Origin: Actinomycetota bacterium
GTDB taxonomy: Bacteria > Actinomycetota > Acidimicrobiia > Acidimicrobiales > Acidimicrobilacustridaceae
DNA: 36,486 bases
NCBI GenBank assembly: GCA_009703925.1
Contig: WLFD01000006.1
Coordinates: 1-36,486 of the forward strand
Direction of reading: 5' to 3'
The translations under genes were made by a program, and so were the position numbers. Positions 23,432 to 32,588 of this stretch are shown here, piece after piece (position 1 is the first letter of the stretch; each line of letters begins with the position of its first letter). A model generated the notes under the pieces. It was not told where the DNA came from and made no database searches. It saw nothing but the letters and a program-made list of their open reading frames with translations.

Positions 23432-24364
23432 ATGGAACTCCGCATCTTCGTCGAACCCCAGCAGGGCGCCTCGTATCGTCAGCAACTCGCGGTTGCCCAG
23501 ACCGCCGAGATGCTCGGTTTCGACGGATTCTTCCGCTCCGATCACTATCTGCGCATGGGCGCCGGAAGCCCGCTCCCGGGACCAACCGACTCGTGGGTGA
23601 CGCTCGGGGCGATCGCCCGCGAGACCAGCACGATCCGCTTGGGAACGCTGGTCGCCTCCGCCACCTTCCGACTGCCCGGGCCCCTCGCCGTTGCCGTCGC
23701 CCAGATCGACGACATGAGTAACGGACGCATCGAACTCGGGCTGGGCGCCGGATGGTTCGGCGACGAACACACCGCGTATGGCATTCCCTTCCCCGTGCTC
23801 GGGGAGCGGTTCGACCGACTCGAGGAACAGCTCGAGATCATCACCGGTCTCTGGAACACACCTGACGATTCGCAGTACACGTTCGAAGGTCGCCATTACG
23901 GACTCGTCGGTTCACCGGCGATCCCGAAGCCCGTTCAGCCCGGCGGTCCCCCGATCATCATCGGTGGCTTCGGCCCCACCCGTACGCCTGCGTTGGCCGC
24001 GAAGTACGCCAACGAATTCAACATGCCGTTCCCGGCCGTCGACTCCTTCATCGAACAGCGCGACCGCGTCCGTGCGGCATGCGAGTCGATCGGGCGCGAT
24101 CCGGACACGATGATCATGTCCGTTGCCCAGATCGTGTGCTGCGGGTCCACCGAGGGCGATGTCATCCGGCGCGCTGCGACTATCGGACGCGCCACGGGGG
24201 AGCTTCGTCAGAACGGTGCCGCAGGAAGTCCCGCCGAAGTTCTCGACAAGCTCGCCACATTCGCCGAAGCGGGTGCGTCGCGCGTCTACCTGCAACTGAT
24301 GGATCTCGATGATCTCGACCATCTGCATGTCATCGCCGAAGAAGTCGCCAAACTCCTTCCGTGA
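23432..24364 (+). CDS. LLM-class (luciferase-like) F420-dependent oxidoreductase
   Basis: 310 residues, a TIM-barrel of the bacterial luciferase superfamily. Typical segments: AEMLGFDGFFRSDHYLRMG near the N-terminus, TIRLGTLVASATFRLPGPLA, GRIELGLGAGWFGDEHTAYG, FPVLGERFDRLEEQLEIITG, and PPIIIGGFGPTRTPALAAKY. Actinobacterial members of this subgroup use F420 rather than FMN and reduce or oxidise a range of substrates; the substrate cannot be predicted. Plus-strand stop abuts the pdxH stop without a gap. Nothing nearby belongs to F420 biosynthesis. Start ATG 23432 is 28 bases after the ccdA stop. Confidence 0.93.
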   Translation: MELRIFVEPQQGASYRQQLAVAQTAEMLGFDGFFRSDHYLRMGAGSPLPGPTDSWVTLGAIARETSTIRLGTLVASATFRLPGPLAVAVAQIDDMSNGRIELGLGAGWFGDEHTAYGIPFPVLGERFDRLEEQLEIITGLWNTPDDSQYTFEGRHYGLVGSPAIPKPVQPGGPPIIIGGFGPTRTPALAAKYANEFNMPFPAVDSFIEQRDRVRAACESIGRDPDTMIMSVAQIVCCGSTEGDVIRRAATIGRATGELRQNGAAGSPAEVLDKLATFAEAGASRVYLQLMDLDDLDHLHVIAEEVAKLLP

Positions 24365-25018
24365 TCAGGGGCTGAGCCGGTCCAGTTCCCATCCTGTGGG
24401 CGCGCCCGCTGTGGCGGTGTAGCGGAACCGATCGTGCAGGCGCATCGGCCGGGCCTGCCAGAACTCGATCTGCTCCGGCAGGACGCGGAAGCCACCCCAG
24501 TGCGGCGGACGGGGGATGTCGTCGTCACCGAAGCGCGCTTCGGTCTCCGCAAGCCGCTCCTCGAGGACGTGTCTGCCTTCGATGACTTCGCTCTGGCGAG
24601 ACGCCCACGCACCGATCCGACTACCGCGGGGCCGTGTGGCGAAGTACTCGTCGCTCTCGGCCGCGCTCACCTTCTCGACCGCACCAACAACCCGGATCTG
24701 CCGCGAAAGGATGTTCCACGGAAAGCAGATCGCGGCCTTCGGATTGGCCACGAGCTCGCGGCCCTTCTGACTCTCGTAATTCGTGAAGAACACGAAACCG
24801 TGATCGACGCCCTTCAGAAGCACGTGGCGCGACGACGGCATTCCTTCGCCATCGACTGTCGACACGATCATCGCCTCCGGTTCGTGGATCCCCGCATCGG
24901 TCGAGACGTCGAACCACCGACCGAACTGCACGAGCGGATCGGCGTCGAGTTCGCTACGGCGCACACCGCGAGCCTGGAGTTCGAGTCGGAGAGTGTCGAG
25001 TTCCGGATGCTGGCTCAT
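24365..25018 (-). CDS. pdxH: Pyridoxamine/pyridoxine 5'-phosphate oxidase
   Basis: 217 residues, FMN-dependent split-barrel flavoprotein making pyridoxal 5'-phosphate. Seen: GRWFDVSTDAGIHEPEAMIV, PSSRHVLLKGVDHGFVFFTN, YESQKGRELVANPKAAICFP, RQIRVVGAVEKVSAAESDEY, and the C-terminal PHWGGFRVLPEQIEFWQARP with the conserved RLHDRFRY. ATG 25018 is chosen; a GTG at 25042 would add eight residues and is less likely. It is divergent from the CLC gene with 61 bases between starts. Confidence 0.97.
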   Translation of the reverse strand: MSQHPELDTLRLELQARGVRRSELDADPLVQFGRWFDVSTDAGIHEPEAMIVSTVDGEGMPSSRHVLLKGVDHGFVFFTNYESQKGRELVANPKAAICFPWNILSRQIRVVGAVEKVSAAESDEYFATRPRGSRIGAWASRQSEVIEGRHVLEERLAETEARFGDDDIPRPPHWGGFRVLPEQIEFWQARPMRLHDRFRYTATAGAPTGWELDRLSP

Positions 25019-25079
25019 CGCCCAAGTCCAGCCTCTCGTCACCCCGATTGCCAGCCCGGGCCGCTGCTAGGTTCGCTTC

Positions 25080-26408
25080 ATGTCCACGGCTCGGCGGCGA
25101 TCGGTGTCCCGCCTGGTCGGTGGCGAGGGTCACCGTTCCCCTCTCCTGATCCGCGTTCTCCGTTGGATCATCCTCGGAAGCGGTGTCGGTGTCATCGCAG
25201 GACTGTCGTCCGCAGCGCTTCTCGTCGCGCTCGAGTGGGCCACCGAGACCCGCGTGGACAACGGATGGATCGTCTGGTTCCTTCCGGTCGCCGGCCTCAC
25301 CATGGGCTGCATGTATCACTACACCGGGGGTCGATCGGCGGAAGGAAACAATCTCATAATCGACGAGATCCACGAACCGGATGCGGGTGTTCCGCGCCGC
25401 ATGGCTCCGCTGATCTTCGTGTCGACCTTCGTCACCCAACTGTTCGGCGGTTCCGCCGGTCGCGAAGGAACCGGCATCCAGCTGTCGGTGAGCCTCGGCG
25501 ATGCGGTCGCGAGGCTTCTGCCGCTCACCCGCGATCAACGCCGAATCCTCATGATCGCCGGAGTCTCGGCGGGATTCGGCGCGCTGTTCGGCGTTCCGCT
25601 GGCCGGCGCCGTGTTCGGCATAGAGGTCCAGAGCGTCGGTCGGATCAAATACGACGCGGTCGTCCCGTCGCTCACCGGTGCACTCGTCGGCGATCTCGTC
25701 GTGCGCGGGCTCGGAGTCACCCACATGCCGACTCCCGAGCTCGGGGCGATCGACCTGAGCGTCGGCGTGATCCTCAAGCTGGCTGTGGCCGGCATCGTGT
25801 TCGGACTGGTGAGTGCGATTTTCGTTTCATCGACGCGGCTGGTGAAAGCGTTCGGCGCGCGGGTCGCCACCTGGCCACCGGCCCGACCCCTCATCGGTGG
25901 CGCGCTCGTCCTGGCCATGATGGTTGCGTTCGGAACCCGCGAGTACCTGGGACTGTCGCTGCCACTCGCGGAGAGCGCGCTCGGTGGCAACGACACCAGC
26001 GCGTCGGTCTTTGCCCTCAAACTGCTCTTCACCGTCATCACACTCGGTTTCGGTTTCTACGGCGGCGAGGTCACCCCATTGCTCGTCATCGGAGCCACGC
26101 TCGGCGCTGCACTCGCCCCGCTGTTCGGGCTGCCCATCGCACTCGTCGCCGCGGTCGGCTACGTCGCCGTCTTCGCCGGCGCCGCCAGTGTTCCTCTCGC
26201 CTGCACGATCATGGCGGTCGAACTCTTCGGCCTGGATGCGCTCGTCCCCGCGGCGATTGCGTGCGCCGCGGCGTACATCTTCAGTTCGCACCGAAGCATC
26301 TACACATCCGCCCGAACGGGCGGGGCGAAACAGTCATGGAAAGCCGGGCTACCGGATCTCCTGCGCGGTTCGCTAAGACGCAGACCGGCACCGACGCCGG
26401 ACCTCTGA
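25080..26408 (+). CDS. CLC-family anion channel/transporter, fluoride-type (CLC-F-like)
   Basis: 442 residues, multi-pass membrane protein. Signature loops: FGGSAGREGTGIQLSVSLGD, where classical chloride CLCs have GREGP, and GFGFYGGEVTPLLVIGATLG, where chloride CLCs have GxFAP. GREGT plus GGEVTP are the pattern of bacterial CLC-F fluoride/proton antiporters, so fluoride export is the likely role, although chloride cannot be excluded by eye. GGALVLAMMVAFGTREYLGL and SVPLACTIMAVELFGLDALV are further family segments. No fluoride riboswitch could be recognised in the 61-bp gap to pdxH, which is too short for a complete one plus promoter. Confidence 0.9.
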   Translation: MSTARRRSVSRLVGGEGHRSPLLIRVLRWIILGSGVGVIAGLSSAALLVALEWATETRVDNGWIVWFLPVAGLTMGCMYHYTGGRSAEGNNLIIDEIHEPDAGVPRRMAPLIFVSTFVTQLFGGSAGREGTGIQLSVSLGDAVARLLPLTRDQRRILMIAGVSAGFGALFGVPLAGAVFGIEVQSVGRIKYDAVVPSLTGALVGDLVVRGLGVTHMPTPELGAIDLSVGVILKLAVAGIVFGLVSAIFVSSTRLVKAFGARVATWPPARPLIGGALVLAMMVAFGTREYLGLSLPLAESALGGNDTSASVFALKLLFTVITLGFGFYGGEVTPLLVIGATLGAALAPLFGLPIALVAAVGYVAVFAGAASVPLACTIMAVELFGLDALVPAAIACAAAYIFSSHRSIYTSARTGGAKQSWKAGLPDLLRGSLRRRPAPTPDL

Positions 26409-26423
26409 GCCCGCAGGACTGCT

Positions 26424-27710
26424 TCAGCGAATCTCGGTGGCGCCGCGGAAATACGGCAACAGGACGTCGGGGATTCGCACCGAACCATCGGGTTGGCGAT
26501 GGGTCTCGACAACGGCAGCCCATACGCGAGGCACGGCGAGCGCCGAACCGTTCAGCGTGTGAGCGGTTTCGGTTCCCTTTGCACCCGCAGAGCGATAACG
26601 GATGTTCGCCCGACGAGCCTGATAATCGCTGAACCACGAGACCGAGGAAACCTCGAGCCATTGGTCGACGCCGGGCGAATAGACCTCGATATCGAACGTG
26701 CGGGCCGACGAATTGCCAAGGTCACCGGCACACAGGTCGAGCACGCGGTAGGTGAGACCGAGCGATGCGATCAGGCTCTCGGCGCGGGCCAGGAGATCGG
26801 CGTGGAGTTCGGCCGCCTGAGCCGGAGTCGAATAAGCGAGGATCTCGACCTTGTCGAACTCGTGGACGCGCAACAGGCCGCGCGTGTCGCGCCCCGCCGA
26901 TCCGGCTTCGCGACGGAAACACGCCGTCTGCGCCATCAGACGCATCGGGAGATCCGACTCGTCGAGGATCTCGTCGCGGGCCAGTGAGGTCAGCGGCACT
27001 TCGGCCGTGGGAATCGCCCAGAGATCGTCGCGTTCGAGGTGATACGCGTCATCGGCAAACTTCGGAAGGTGACCGGTGCTGATCATGGTTTCCGTCAGCA
27101 CGACCGTTGGAGGGCGAACTTCTTCGAATGCGTCACTGTTCCGATCGAGAGCGACCTGACAAAGGGCACGTGCCAGCGTCGCCCCCTGTTTGCGGAACAT
27201 CGTGAACATCGCACCGGACATCTTCACGGCCCGCTCGAGATCGAGGATCCCGAGTTCGGTGCCGATGTCCCAGTGGGGAACTCGCTGATGATCGGCCCAT
27301 GCCGCAGGATCGTCTCCCGGTCCGACCCGCTTGATCTCGACATTGTCGGCGGCGTGGGCGCCGTCGGGAGCGTCGGGCGAGGGGAGATTCGGGATGTGGA
27401 GCAGCAGTTCGCGGACCTGCTCGCCGATCTTGTCGACGACTCCGGCGATCGCCCGTTCCCGTTCGCCGAGTTCGCGGCTCTCCTCCTGCTTGGCTTCGGC
27501 AGCGGCAACATCGCCATCCCGACGGAGTTGCCCGACTTCCTTCGACAGGGAGTTCACATGGGAGCGGATGTCGTCGCGCTCCTTCGCCACCTGTCGCATC
27601 TGCTCGTCGAGTTCGAGAACGCGGGCGAGTTCGCCGGTTCCATCCCCCCGGCGGCCAAGGGCGGCGCGGACGGCTTCGTACTCGGTGCGTATCCGGCGAA
27701 CGTCAATCAC
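26424..27710 (-). CDS. serS: Seryl-tRNA synthetase
   Basis: 428 residues from GTG 27710. An N-terminal coiled-coil tRNA-binding arm (about 1-105, with EQMRQVAKERDDIRSHVNSL) is followed by the class II core: TSLARDEILDESDLPMRLMA, the motif 2 region FRREAGSAGRDTRGLLRVHE, CAGDLGNSSARTFDIEVY, and motif 3 SALAVPRVWAAVVETHRQPD. Start choice fits the standard MIDVRRIRTEYEAVR opening; an extension to 27815 would overlap the divergent ABC gene. It converges with the CLC gene (15-base gap). Confidence 0.97.
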   Translation of the reverse strand: MIDVRRIRTEYEAVRAALGRRGDGTGELARVLELDEQMRQVAKERDDIRSHVNSLSKEVGQLRRDGDVAAAEAKQEESRELGERERAIAGVVDKIGEQVRELLLHIPNLPSPDAPDGAHAADNVEIKRVGPGDDPAAWADHQRVPHWDIGTELGILDLERAVKMSGAMFTMFRKQGATLARALCQVALDRNSDAFEEVRPPTVVLTETMISTGHLPKFADDAYHLERDDLWAIPTAEVPLTSLARDEILDESDLPMRLMAQTACFRREAGSAGRDTRGLLRVHEFDKVEILAYSTPAQAAELHADLLARAESLIASLGLTYRVLDLCAGDLGNSSARTFDIEVYSPGVDQWLEVSSVSWFSDYQARRANIRYRSAGAKGTETAHTLNGSALAVPRVWAAVVETHRQPDGSVRIPDVLLPYFRGATEIR

Positions 27711-27749
27711 AGTGCAGAACCGTAGTCGTCGGCCCGATAGCGTCCGATC

Positions 27750-28745
27750 GTGGTTTCTCCCGCCGACGTCCCCGCCATCCAGGTCGACGACCTCGTCATC
27801 CGTTACGGCGATCACGTCGCAGTCGGCGGATTGTCGTTCGAGGCCCGCCGAGGTGAGATCACCGCCCTGCTCGGACCCAACGGCGCCGGCAAGACATCCA
27901 CGGTCGAGACCCTCGAGGGTTATCGGTCGCCGACATCCGGTCGGGTCCGGGTGTTGGGTCTGGATCCCGGATCACAGCACTCGCTGCTCGCCCCCCGGAT
28001 CGGGGTGATGCTGCAGTCCGGAGGCATCTACACCGGCATCCGGCCACTCGAGATCCTCCGTCTCTTCGCCAGCTACTACGACAATCCCGTCGAGCCGGTC
28101 GAACTGCTCGAGATGGTCGGCCTCGCCGATCGTCAGCGCTCGACATGGCGATCCCTGTCCGGCGGCGAACAACAACGACTGTCACTCGCCCTTGCCCTGA
28201 TCGGCCGGCCCGAGGTGGCCTTCCTCGACGAGCCCACGGCCGGCATCGACCCGGCCGGTCGACAGGTCATCCGCCGTATCGTCGCCGATCTGCGCGATTC
28301 CGGCGTCGCCGTCCTGTTGACGACCCACGATCTGGACGAGGCGGAGAAGCTCGCCGACAGAGTCGTCATCATCGATCATGGAACCCTGCTGGCCGATGCG
28401 ACTCCGGCCGAGCTCATGAGCGCCGGAAAGGGTGACGACATCCGCTTCGGTGCCACAAGCGGGCTCGATTGTGGTTCCCTGGGCGACCATCTTCGAGCCA
28501 GCGTGACCGAGGAAGCCCCCGGGGAGTATCGGGTGGCGACTGCCGCGACCCCCGCCACAGTGGCGGCACTCACCGCCTGGCTCGCCGAACGCAACGAACC
28601 CCTGGCCGATCTCCGCGCCGGTCGCCAGAGCCTCGAGGACGTGTTCCTCCGCCTCACCGAGAGCGCCGAGGCCGCCCGGGAGCAATCCCCGGGCGTTGCC
28701 GCCCGCCGCTCATCCCGGGGTCGACGGGGACGAGGAGCAGCATGA
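27750..28745 (+). CDS. ABC transporter ATP-binding protein (ABC-2 exporter type)
   Basis: 331 residues, GTG start. Walker A LLGPNGAGKTSTVETLEGYR, Q-loop IGVMLQSGGIYTG, signature LSGGEQQRLSLALALIG, Walker B VAFLDEPTAGIDPAGR, and H-loop VLLTTHDLDEAEK are all intact. Past about residue 225 a C-terminal region of the DrrA/NodI drug-exporter type ends in a long Ala/Arg-rich basic tail. It couples to the permease gene by an ATGA overlap; together they form a homodimeric exporter half-pair. The substrate is unknown (a drug, lipid or polysaccharide). Confidence 0.95.
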   Translation: MVSPADVPAIQVDDLVIRYGDHVAVGGLSFEARRGEITALLGPNGAGKTSTVETLEGYRSPTSGRVRVLGLDPGSQHSLLAPRIGVMLQSGGIYTGIRPLEILRLFASYYDNPVEPVELLEMVGLADRQRSTWRSLSGGEQQRLSLALALIGRPEVAFLDEPTAGIDPAGRQVIRRIVADLRDSGVAVLLTTHDLDEAEKLADRVVIIDHGTLLADATPAELMSAGKGDDIRFGATSGLDCGSLGDHLRASVTEEAPGEYRVATAATPATVAALTAWLAERNEPLADLRAGRQSLEDVFLRLTESAEAAREQSPGVAARRSSRGRRGRGAA

Positions 28746-29470
28746 AGGCGTTCACCACCCAGACCCGGACCGAGCTCATGCTGAGTCTCCGCAACGGCGA
28801 GCAGCTGCTGGTGAGCATCGCCATTCCGCTCCTCCTGCTCGTGTTCTTCTCGCTCGTCGACGTTCTGCCGCTTCCCGACGGCGTCGACAAGGGCGTCGAT
28901 TTCCTCGCCCCAGGGATTCTCGCCCTCGCCGTCATGTCCAGCGCGATGGTGAGTCTCGGCATCGGCACCGGCTTCGAGCGTCAGTACAAGGTGCTCAAAC
29001 GACTGGGAACCACGCCCCTCGGTCGCCCGCGATGGGTCGGGGCCAAGATCGCCATGGTCCTCTGCCTCCTCGTGATCCAGTCGATCGTTCTGGTCGGCGC
29101 AGCATTCGCTCTGGGCTGGAATCCCGCCGGCAGCCCGGCACTCGCCCCCGTCGCGATGCTCCTCGGAGCCGCGGCGTTCGCCGGAATCGGTCTGCTGATG
29201 GCCGGGACACTCCGCGGCACCCTGACGCTCGCCCTCGCCAACGGTCTCTATCTGGTCCTGCTCCTGCTCGGCGGCATGATCATCCCGTTCGACAACATGC
29301 CCGGCCCGATCGGGGCGCTCGGCAAATTGCTTCCGTCGGGTGCACTCAGCCAAGTGCTGCAGGCCACCCTCAGGGCCGACGCGCCACCTGCCGGTACGGC
29401 ATGGATCGTCCTCGCCCTCTGGGCAATCGCCGCTCCTGCTGCGGCAATCCGCTTCTTCCGCTGGGAATAA
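28742..29470 (+). CDS. ABC-2 type permease
   Basis: 242 residues from ATG 28742, overlapping the ATPase stop. There are six transmembrane helices: LLVSIAIPLLLLVFFSLVDV, ILALAVMSSAMVSLGIGTGF, VLCLLVIQSIVLVGAAFALG, PVAMLLGAAAFAGIGLLMAG, LALANGLYLVLLLLGGMIIP and WIVLALWAIAAPAAAIRFFR. The YKVLKRLGTTPLGRPRWVGA coupling segment between helices 2 and 3 is typical. Works with the adjacent ATPase as an exporter. Its stop lies 30 bases from the convergent oxidase subunit IV stop. Confidence 0.93.
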   Translation: MKAFTTQTRTELMLSLRNGEQLLVSIAIPLLLLVFFSLVDVLPLPDGVDKGVDFLAPGILALAVMSSAMVSLGIGTGFERQYKVLKRLGTTPLGRPRWVGAKIAMVLCLLVIQSIVLVGAAFALGWNPAGSPALAPVAMLLGAAAFAGIGLLMAGTLRGTLTLALANGLYLVLLLLGGMIIPFDNMPGPIGALGKLLPSGALSQVLQATLRADAPPAGTAWIVLALWAIAAPAAAIRFFRWE

Positions 29471-29500
29471 CCGGATCCGATCGGACCCGCCCCGGAAGTA

Positions 29501-29857
29501 TCAGCCGTGGCTCTCGGGCCACCAGATGCGGAAGGTCGAAAGCACAGCCATGTAGACGAGCACCGCAAGCACGAGACCTGCGTAGAACACCCACGTGAGC
29601 AAGGGCTTGTCGAACTTGAGATGCATGAAGATGTAGAGAACCGTGAAGAACTTCACGGCCATCAGGATCATCAGCACCGGGATCACGAGGTTGTCGGCCC
29701 AGATCGGGAAATCCGGATAGGCGTAGGTGAGGATCTCGACGACGGTGACGGCGGCGAGGAACAGCGCCGTGAGGACGTACACCTTGTCGCGCGAGTAGTC
29801 CTCGACGGCTCCGTCGAGATTTGATGCGGGAATCGGATCGTGCGAAGTGAGGGTCAT
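29501..29857 (-). CDS. Cytochrome c oxidase subunit IV-like protein (prokaryotic COX4/CyoD type)
   Basis: 118 residues with three transmembrane helices: VYVLTALFLAAVTVVEILTY, ADNLVIPVLMILMAVKFFTV and WVFYAGLVLAVLVYMAVLST. MAVKFFTVLYIFMHLKFDKP in the middle is the typical COX4/CyoD segment. It is the last gene of the oxidase operon, 8 bases after the subunit III stop. It probably stabilises the CuB site or the complex and has no cofactor. Confidence 0.9.
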   Translation of the reverse strand: MTLTSHDPIPASNLDGAVEDYSRDKVYVLTALFLAAVTVVEILTYAYPDFPIWADNLVIPVLMILMAVKFFTVLYIFMHLKFDKPLLTWVFYAGLVLAVLVYMAVLSTFRIWWPESHG

Positions 29858-29865
29858 CGGGACTC

Positions 29866-30498
29866 CTACGGAACCAGGTAGACGACGGCGAAGATGAAGA
29901 TCCAGACCACGTCGACGAAGTGCCAGTAAAGGCCGACGATCTCGACGGTTTCGGAACGGTGCTCGGGGAGCTTTCCGCGCAGGGAGAGCAGCACGAGCGA
30001 CATCAGCATGATGATGCCGATGGTGACGTGGACTCCGTGGAATCCGGTCAGGGTGTAGAACGCCGAGCTGAAGCGGCTCGTGGTGAATCCGAGTCCTTCA
30101 CGGACGAACACCGTGAACTCGTAGATCTGACCGGCGATGAACGTTGCCCCCAGAAGGGCAGTGGCCCCGATCCAGATGCGGAGACGCTCATGATCGCCGC
30201 GCTCGATCGCCGACACTGCGAGCACCATCGTGAGCGAGCTCATCAGGAGCACGAACGACGAGGTCGACGTGAAAGGAATGTCGAAGATTTCCTTCGGGGT
30301 CGGACCTTCCAGCGGGCGCTTGTAGAGCAGGTAGGTCGTGATCAGTCCGCCGAAGAGTAGGCACTCCGAGGCGAGAAAGAGCCACATGCCCAACTTGGTG
30401 TTGGAGATGCCGGTGTTGGTGTCGTGTTCGATGTGCGCCGCGGGAGCATGGGCGTCAGCTGCCTTGATGCTCTCGCGGGCCGTGAGTGCTTCAGCCAA
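29866..30498 (-). CDS. ctaE: Cytochrome c oxidase subunit III
   Basis: 210 residues, five transmembrane helices. Conserved pieces: LGMWLFLASECLLFGGLITT, SSFVLLMSSLTMVLAVSAIE, FYTLTGFHGVHVTIGIIMLM, and the C-terminal LYWHFVDVVWIFIFAVVYLV. Subunit III supports proton uptake and prolongs enzyme life and carries no metals. The start overlaps the ctaD stop by 8 bases. Compare with the second, degenerate subunit III-like gene at 34850-35440, which has LYWDAMVAVYSILW in place of LYWHFVDVVWIFIF. Confidence 0.96.
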   Translation of the reverse strand: MAEALTARESIKAADAHAPAAHIEHDTNTGISNTKLGMWLFLASECLLFGGLITTYLLYKRPLEGPTPKEIFDIPFTSTSSFVLLMSSLTMVLAVSAIERGDHERLRIWIGATALLGATFIAGQIYEFTVFVREGLGFTTSRFSSAFYTLTGFHGVHVTIGIIMLMSLVLLSLRGKLPEHRSETVEIVGLYWHFVDVVWIFIFAVVYLVP

Positions 30499-32536
30499 CG
30501 GTCTCGGCCTCCTTCGCTGGGTCGAGCTCGTTCGATTGATCGGCCGATTCCGATGTTCCGGTCACGGCCGCATCGCCACCACCGGAGGCATGCGTGTCGG
30601 TTCCGTCATCGTCGTGTGACGCTTCGGGATCGTCCGGCGGCTCGAGAACCCAACCGTAGAGACCGCCGACGATGATGATCGCGCCGACGAGAGCGAGCCA
30701 CAGGTTGAAGATCAGGCCGTAAGCGGCGATCGGCATACCGAAGGCGAGAACGATCGGCCAGTACGAGGGCGACGGCAGATGGATGTGCTTGCCGTCACTG
30801 AGCTTCTGGACGACATCGTCGGTCGCCGCGATGCGGACGAGCTTTCCGTCCTTCGTCTCGCCGTACTTGCGATACCAGAAATCATCCACGCGGGAGACGG
30901 TCGGGATCGGATCGAAGTTGTATTCCGGAGTGGGCGACGGGATCATCCACTCGATCGTGCGCGCATCCCACGGATCGGCACCCGGAGCCGGAAGGTTCTT
31001 GGCCTTCGACTTGCTGTAGAAGATGTTGAAGATGAACAGGGCGATGCTCGACGCAAGAGTGAAGGCACCGATCGTGGCGACCTTGTTCCAGAGTTCGAAG
31101 CCGTAGCCGGCGTCGTAGGTGTAGATACGACGGCTCATTCCCTGGAGTCCGAGAATGTGCATCGGGGCGAAGGTGAGGTTGAACCCGAGGAGCATGAGCC
31201 AGAAGTTGGCCTTGCCCAGTTTCTCGTTGAGCAGGTAACCGAAAACCTTGGGCCAGTAGAAGTAGAAGCCGGCCATGAAGCCGAAGAACGCACCGCCGAA
31301 GAGCACGTAATGGAAGTGGGCCACGATGTAATAGGTGTCGGTCTGCTGCGTGTCGGCAGGTGCGACGGAGTGGGTCACACCGGACAGGCCACCGATGGTG
31401 AACATGGTGACCAGACCGATCGAGAACAACATCGGACTTGTGAAACTGAGCTTTCCGCCCCACATCGTGGCGGTCCAGTTCAGGATCTTCACGCCGGTGG
31501 GAACCGCGATGAACATCGTGGTGAGAGCGAAGGTCGTGACCGAGATCGGACCGATGCCGGACACGAACATGTGATGGGCCCACACGCCCCAGCCCATGAA
31601 ACCGATGGCGATGCCGGAGAAGACGATGAAGGGATAACCGAAGATCGGCTTGCGGGCGAAGGTCGGCAGGATCTCCGACACGATTCCGAACGCCGGAAGG
31701 ATCATCAGGTACACCTCGGGATGACCGAAGATCCAGAAGAGGTGCTCCCAGAGGAGCGGATTGGCTCCCTTCGCCACGTTGAAGAAATTGGCGTCGAAGA
31801 GGCGGTCCATCATGAGGAGGATCTGGGCTGCAGTGAGAACCGGAATGGCGAACAGCAGGAGGAACTGCGTGACGAGCGTCATCCAGGTGAAGATGGGCAT
31901 CTTCATGAGTGTCATGCCCGGGGCGCGCATGTTCAGGACCGTCACGATGAGGTTGACGGCACCCGCCAGAGAGGCAACGCCCGTGATGATGAGGCCGAGG
32001 TTCCAGAAATCGATGCCGTGGGTCGGCGAGAAGATGACACCGTTGTTCGGTGCGTAGTTGAACCAGCCACCGTCGGCGCCGCCGCCCAGCAACCAACTGG
32101 AGTTCAGAAAGACGCCACCGAACAGGAACGCCCAGAAACTGAAGGCGTTGATTCGGGGATAGGCGACGTCGCGGGCACCGATCTGCAGGGGCATCAGGTA
32201 GTTGGCGAACGCAGCACCGATCGGCATGACCACCAGGAAGATCATGGTGGTGCCATGCATCGTGAAGACCTGGTTGTACTGATCGGCGCTGAGCAGCGTG
32301 CCGCGGGGCGCCCACAGCTGGACACGGATGAGCAGGGCCTCGACGCCCCCGATGATGAAGAAGAACAGCGCCGCGGCGCCGTACATGATGCCGATCTTCT
32401 TGTGATCGACAGTCGTCAACCACGACTTCCATCCGGTGGCGCCGGACTTCGGCCGGGTGAACACCCCGGCCGGCTTGTAAACGGTGTCGCTGTCGCCCGA
32501 GGTGAGGGCGAGAGGTCCGGCTTCAGTGAGTGCCAT
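30491..32536 (-). CDS. ctaD: Cytochrome c oxidase subunit I with C-terminal membrane extension
   Basis: 681 residues. All metal ligands are present: H94 (haem a, FTMHGTTMIF), H272 and cross-linked Y276 with E274 (IFGHPEVYLMILP), H321/H322 (WAHHMFVSG) for CuB, H407 (haem a3) and H409 (haem a) in YYIVAHFHYVLFG; K350 in the K-path lies in AVPTGVKILNW. It is an A-family haem-copper oxidase reducing oxygen to water with proton pumping. After the standard end (DPWDARTIEWMIPSPTPEYN), about 120 extra residues add a hydrophilic linker and two helices (YWPIVLAFGMPIAAYGLIFN, LWLALVGAIIIVGGLYGWVL) and an acidic tail, perhaps replacing a separate small subunit. It lies 52 bases after ctaC. Confidence 0.97.
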   Translation of the reverse strand: MALTEAGPLALTSGDSDTVYKPAGVFTRPKSGATGWKSWLTTVDHKKIGIMYGAAALFFFIIGGVEALLIRVQLWAPRGTLLSADQYNQVFTMHGTTMIFLVVMPIGAAFANYLMPLQIGARDVAYPRINAFSFWAFLFGGVFLNSSWLLGGGADGGWFNYAPNNGVIFSPTHGIDFWNLGLIITGVASLAGAVNLIVTVLNMRAPGMTLMKMPIFTWMTLVTQFLLLFAIPVLTAAQILLMMDRLFDANFFNVAKGANPLLWEHLFWIFGHPEVYLMILPAFGIVSEILPTFARKPIFGYPFIVFSGIAIGFMGWGVWAHHMFVSGIGPISVTTFALTTMFIAVPTGVKILNWTATMWGGKLSFTSPMLFSIGLVTMFTIGGLSGVTHSVAPADTQQTDTYYIVAHFHYVLFGGAFFGFMAGFYFYWPKVFGYLLNEKLGKANFWLMLLGFNLTFAPMHILGLQGMSRRIYTYDAGYGFELWNKVATIGAFTLASSIALFIFNIFYSKSKAKNLPAPGADPWDARTIEWMIPSPTPEYNFDPIPTVSRVDDFWYRKYGETKDGKLVRIAATDDVVQKLSDGKHIHLPSPSYWPIVLAFGMPIAAYGLIFNLWLALVGAIIIVGGLYGWVLEPPDDPEASHDDDGTDTHASGGGDAAVTGTSESADQSNELDPAKEAETVG

Positions 32537-32588
32537 GAGATGCTCCCAAGAGGGCGAGGGCGGCGTGTACGAACGAGGACATGTGGAT

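Noticed and set aside
24434-26632. Plus-strand frame of 732 codons across pdxH and the CLC gene
   Set aside because: Arg/His/Pro-rich translation out of frame with the CLC gene; no domain.
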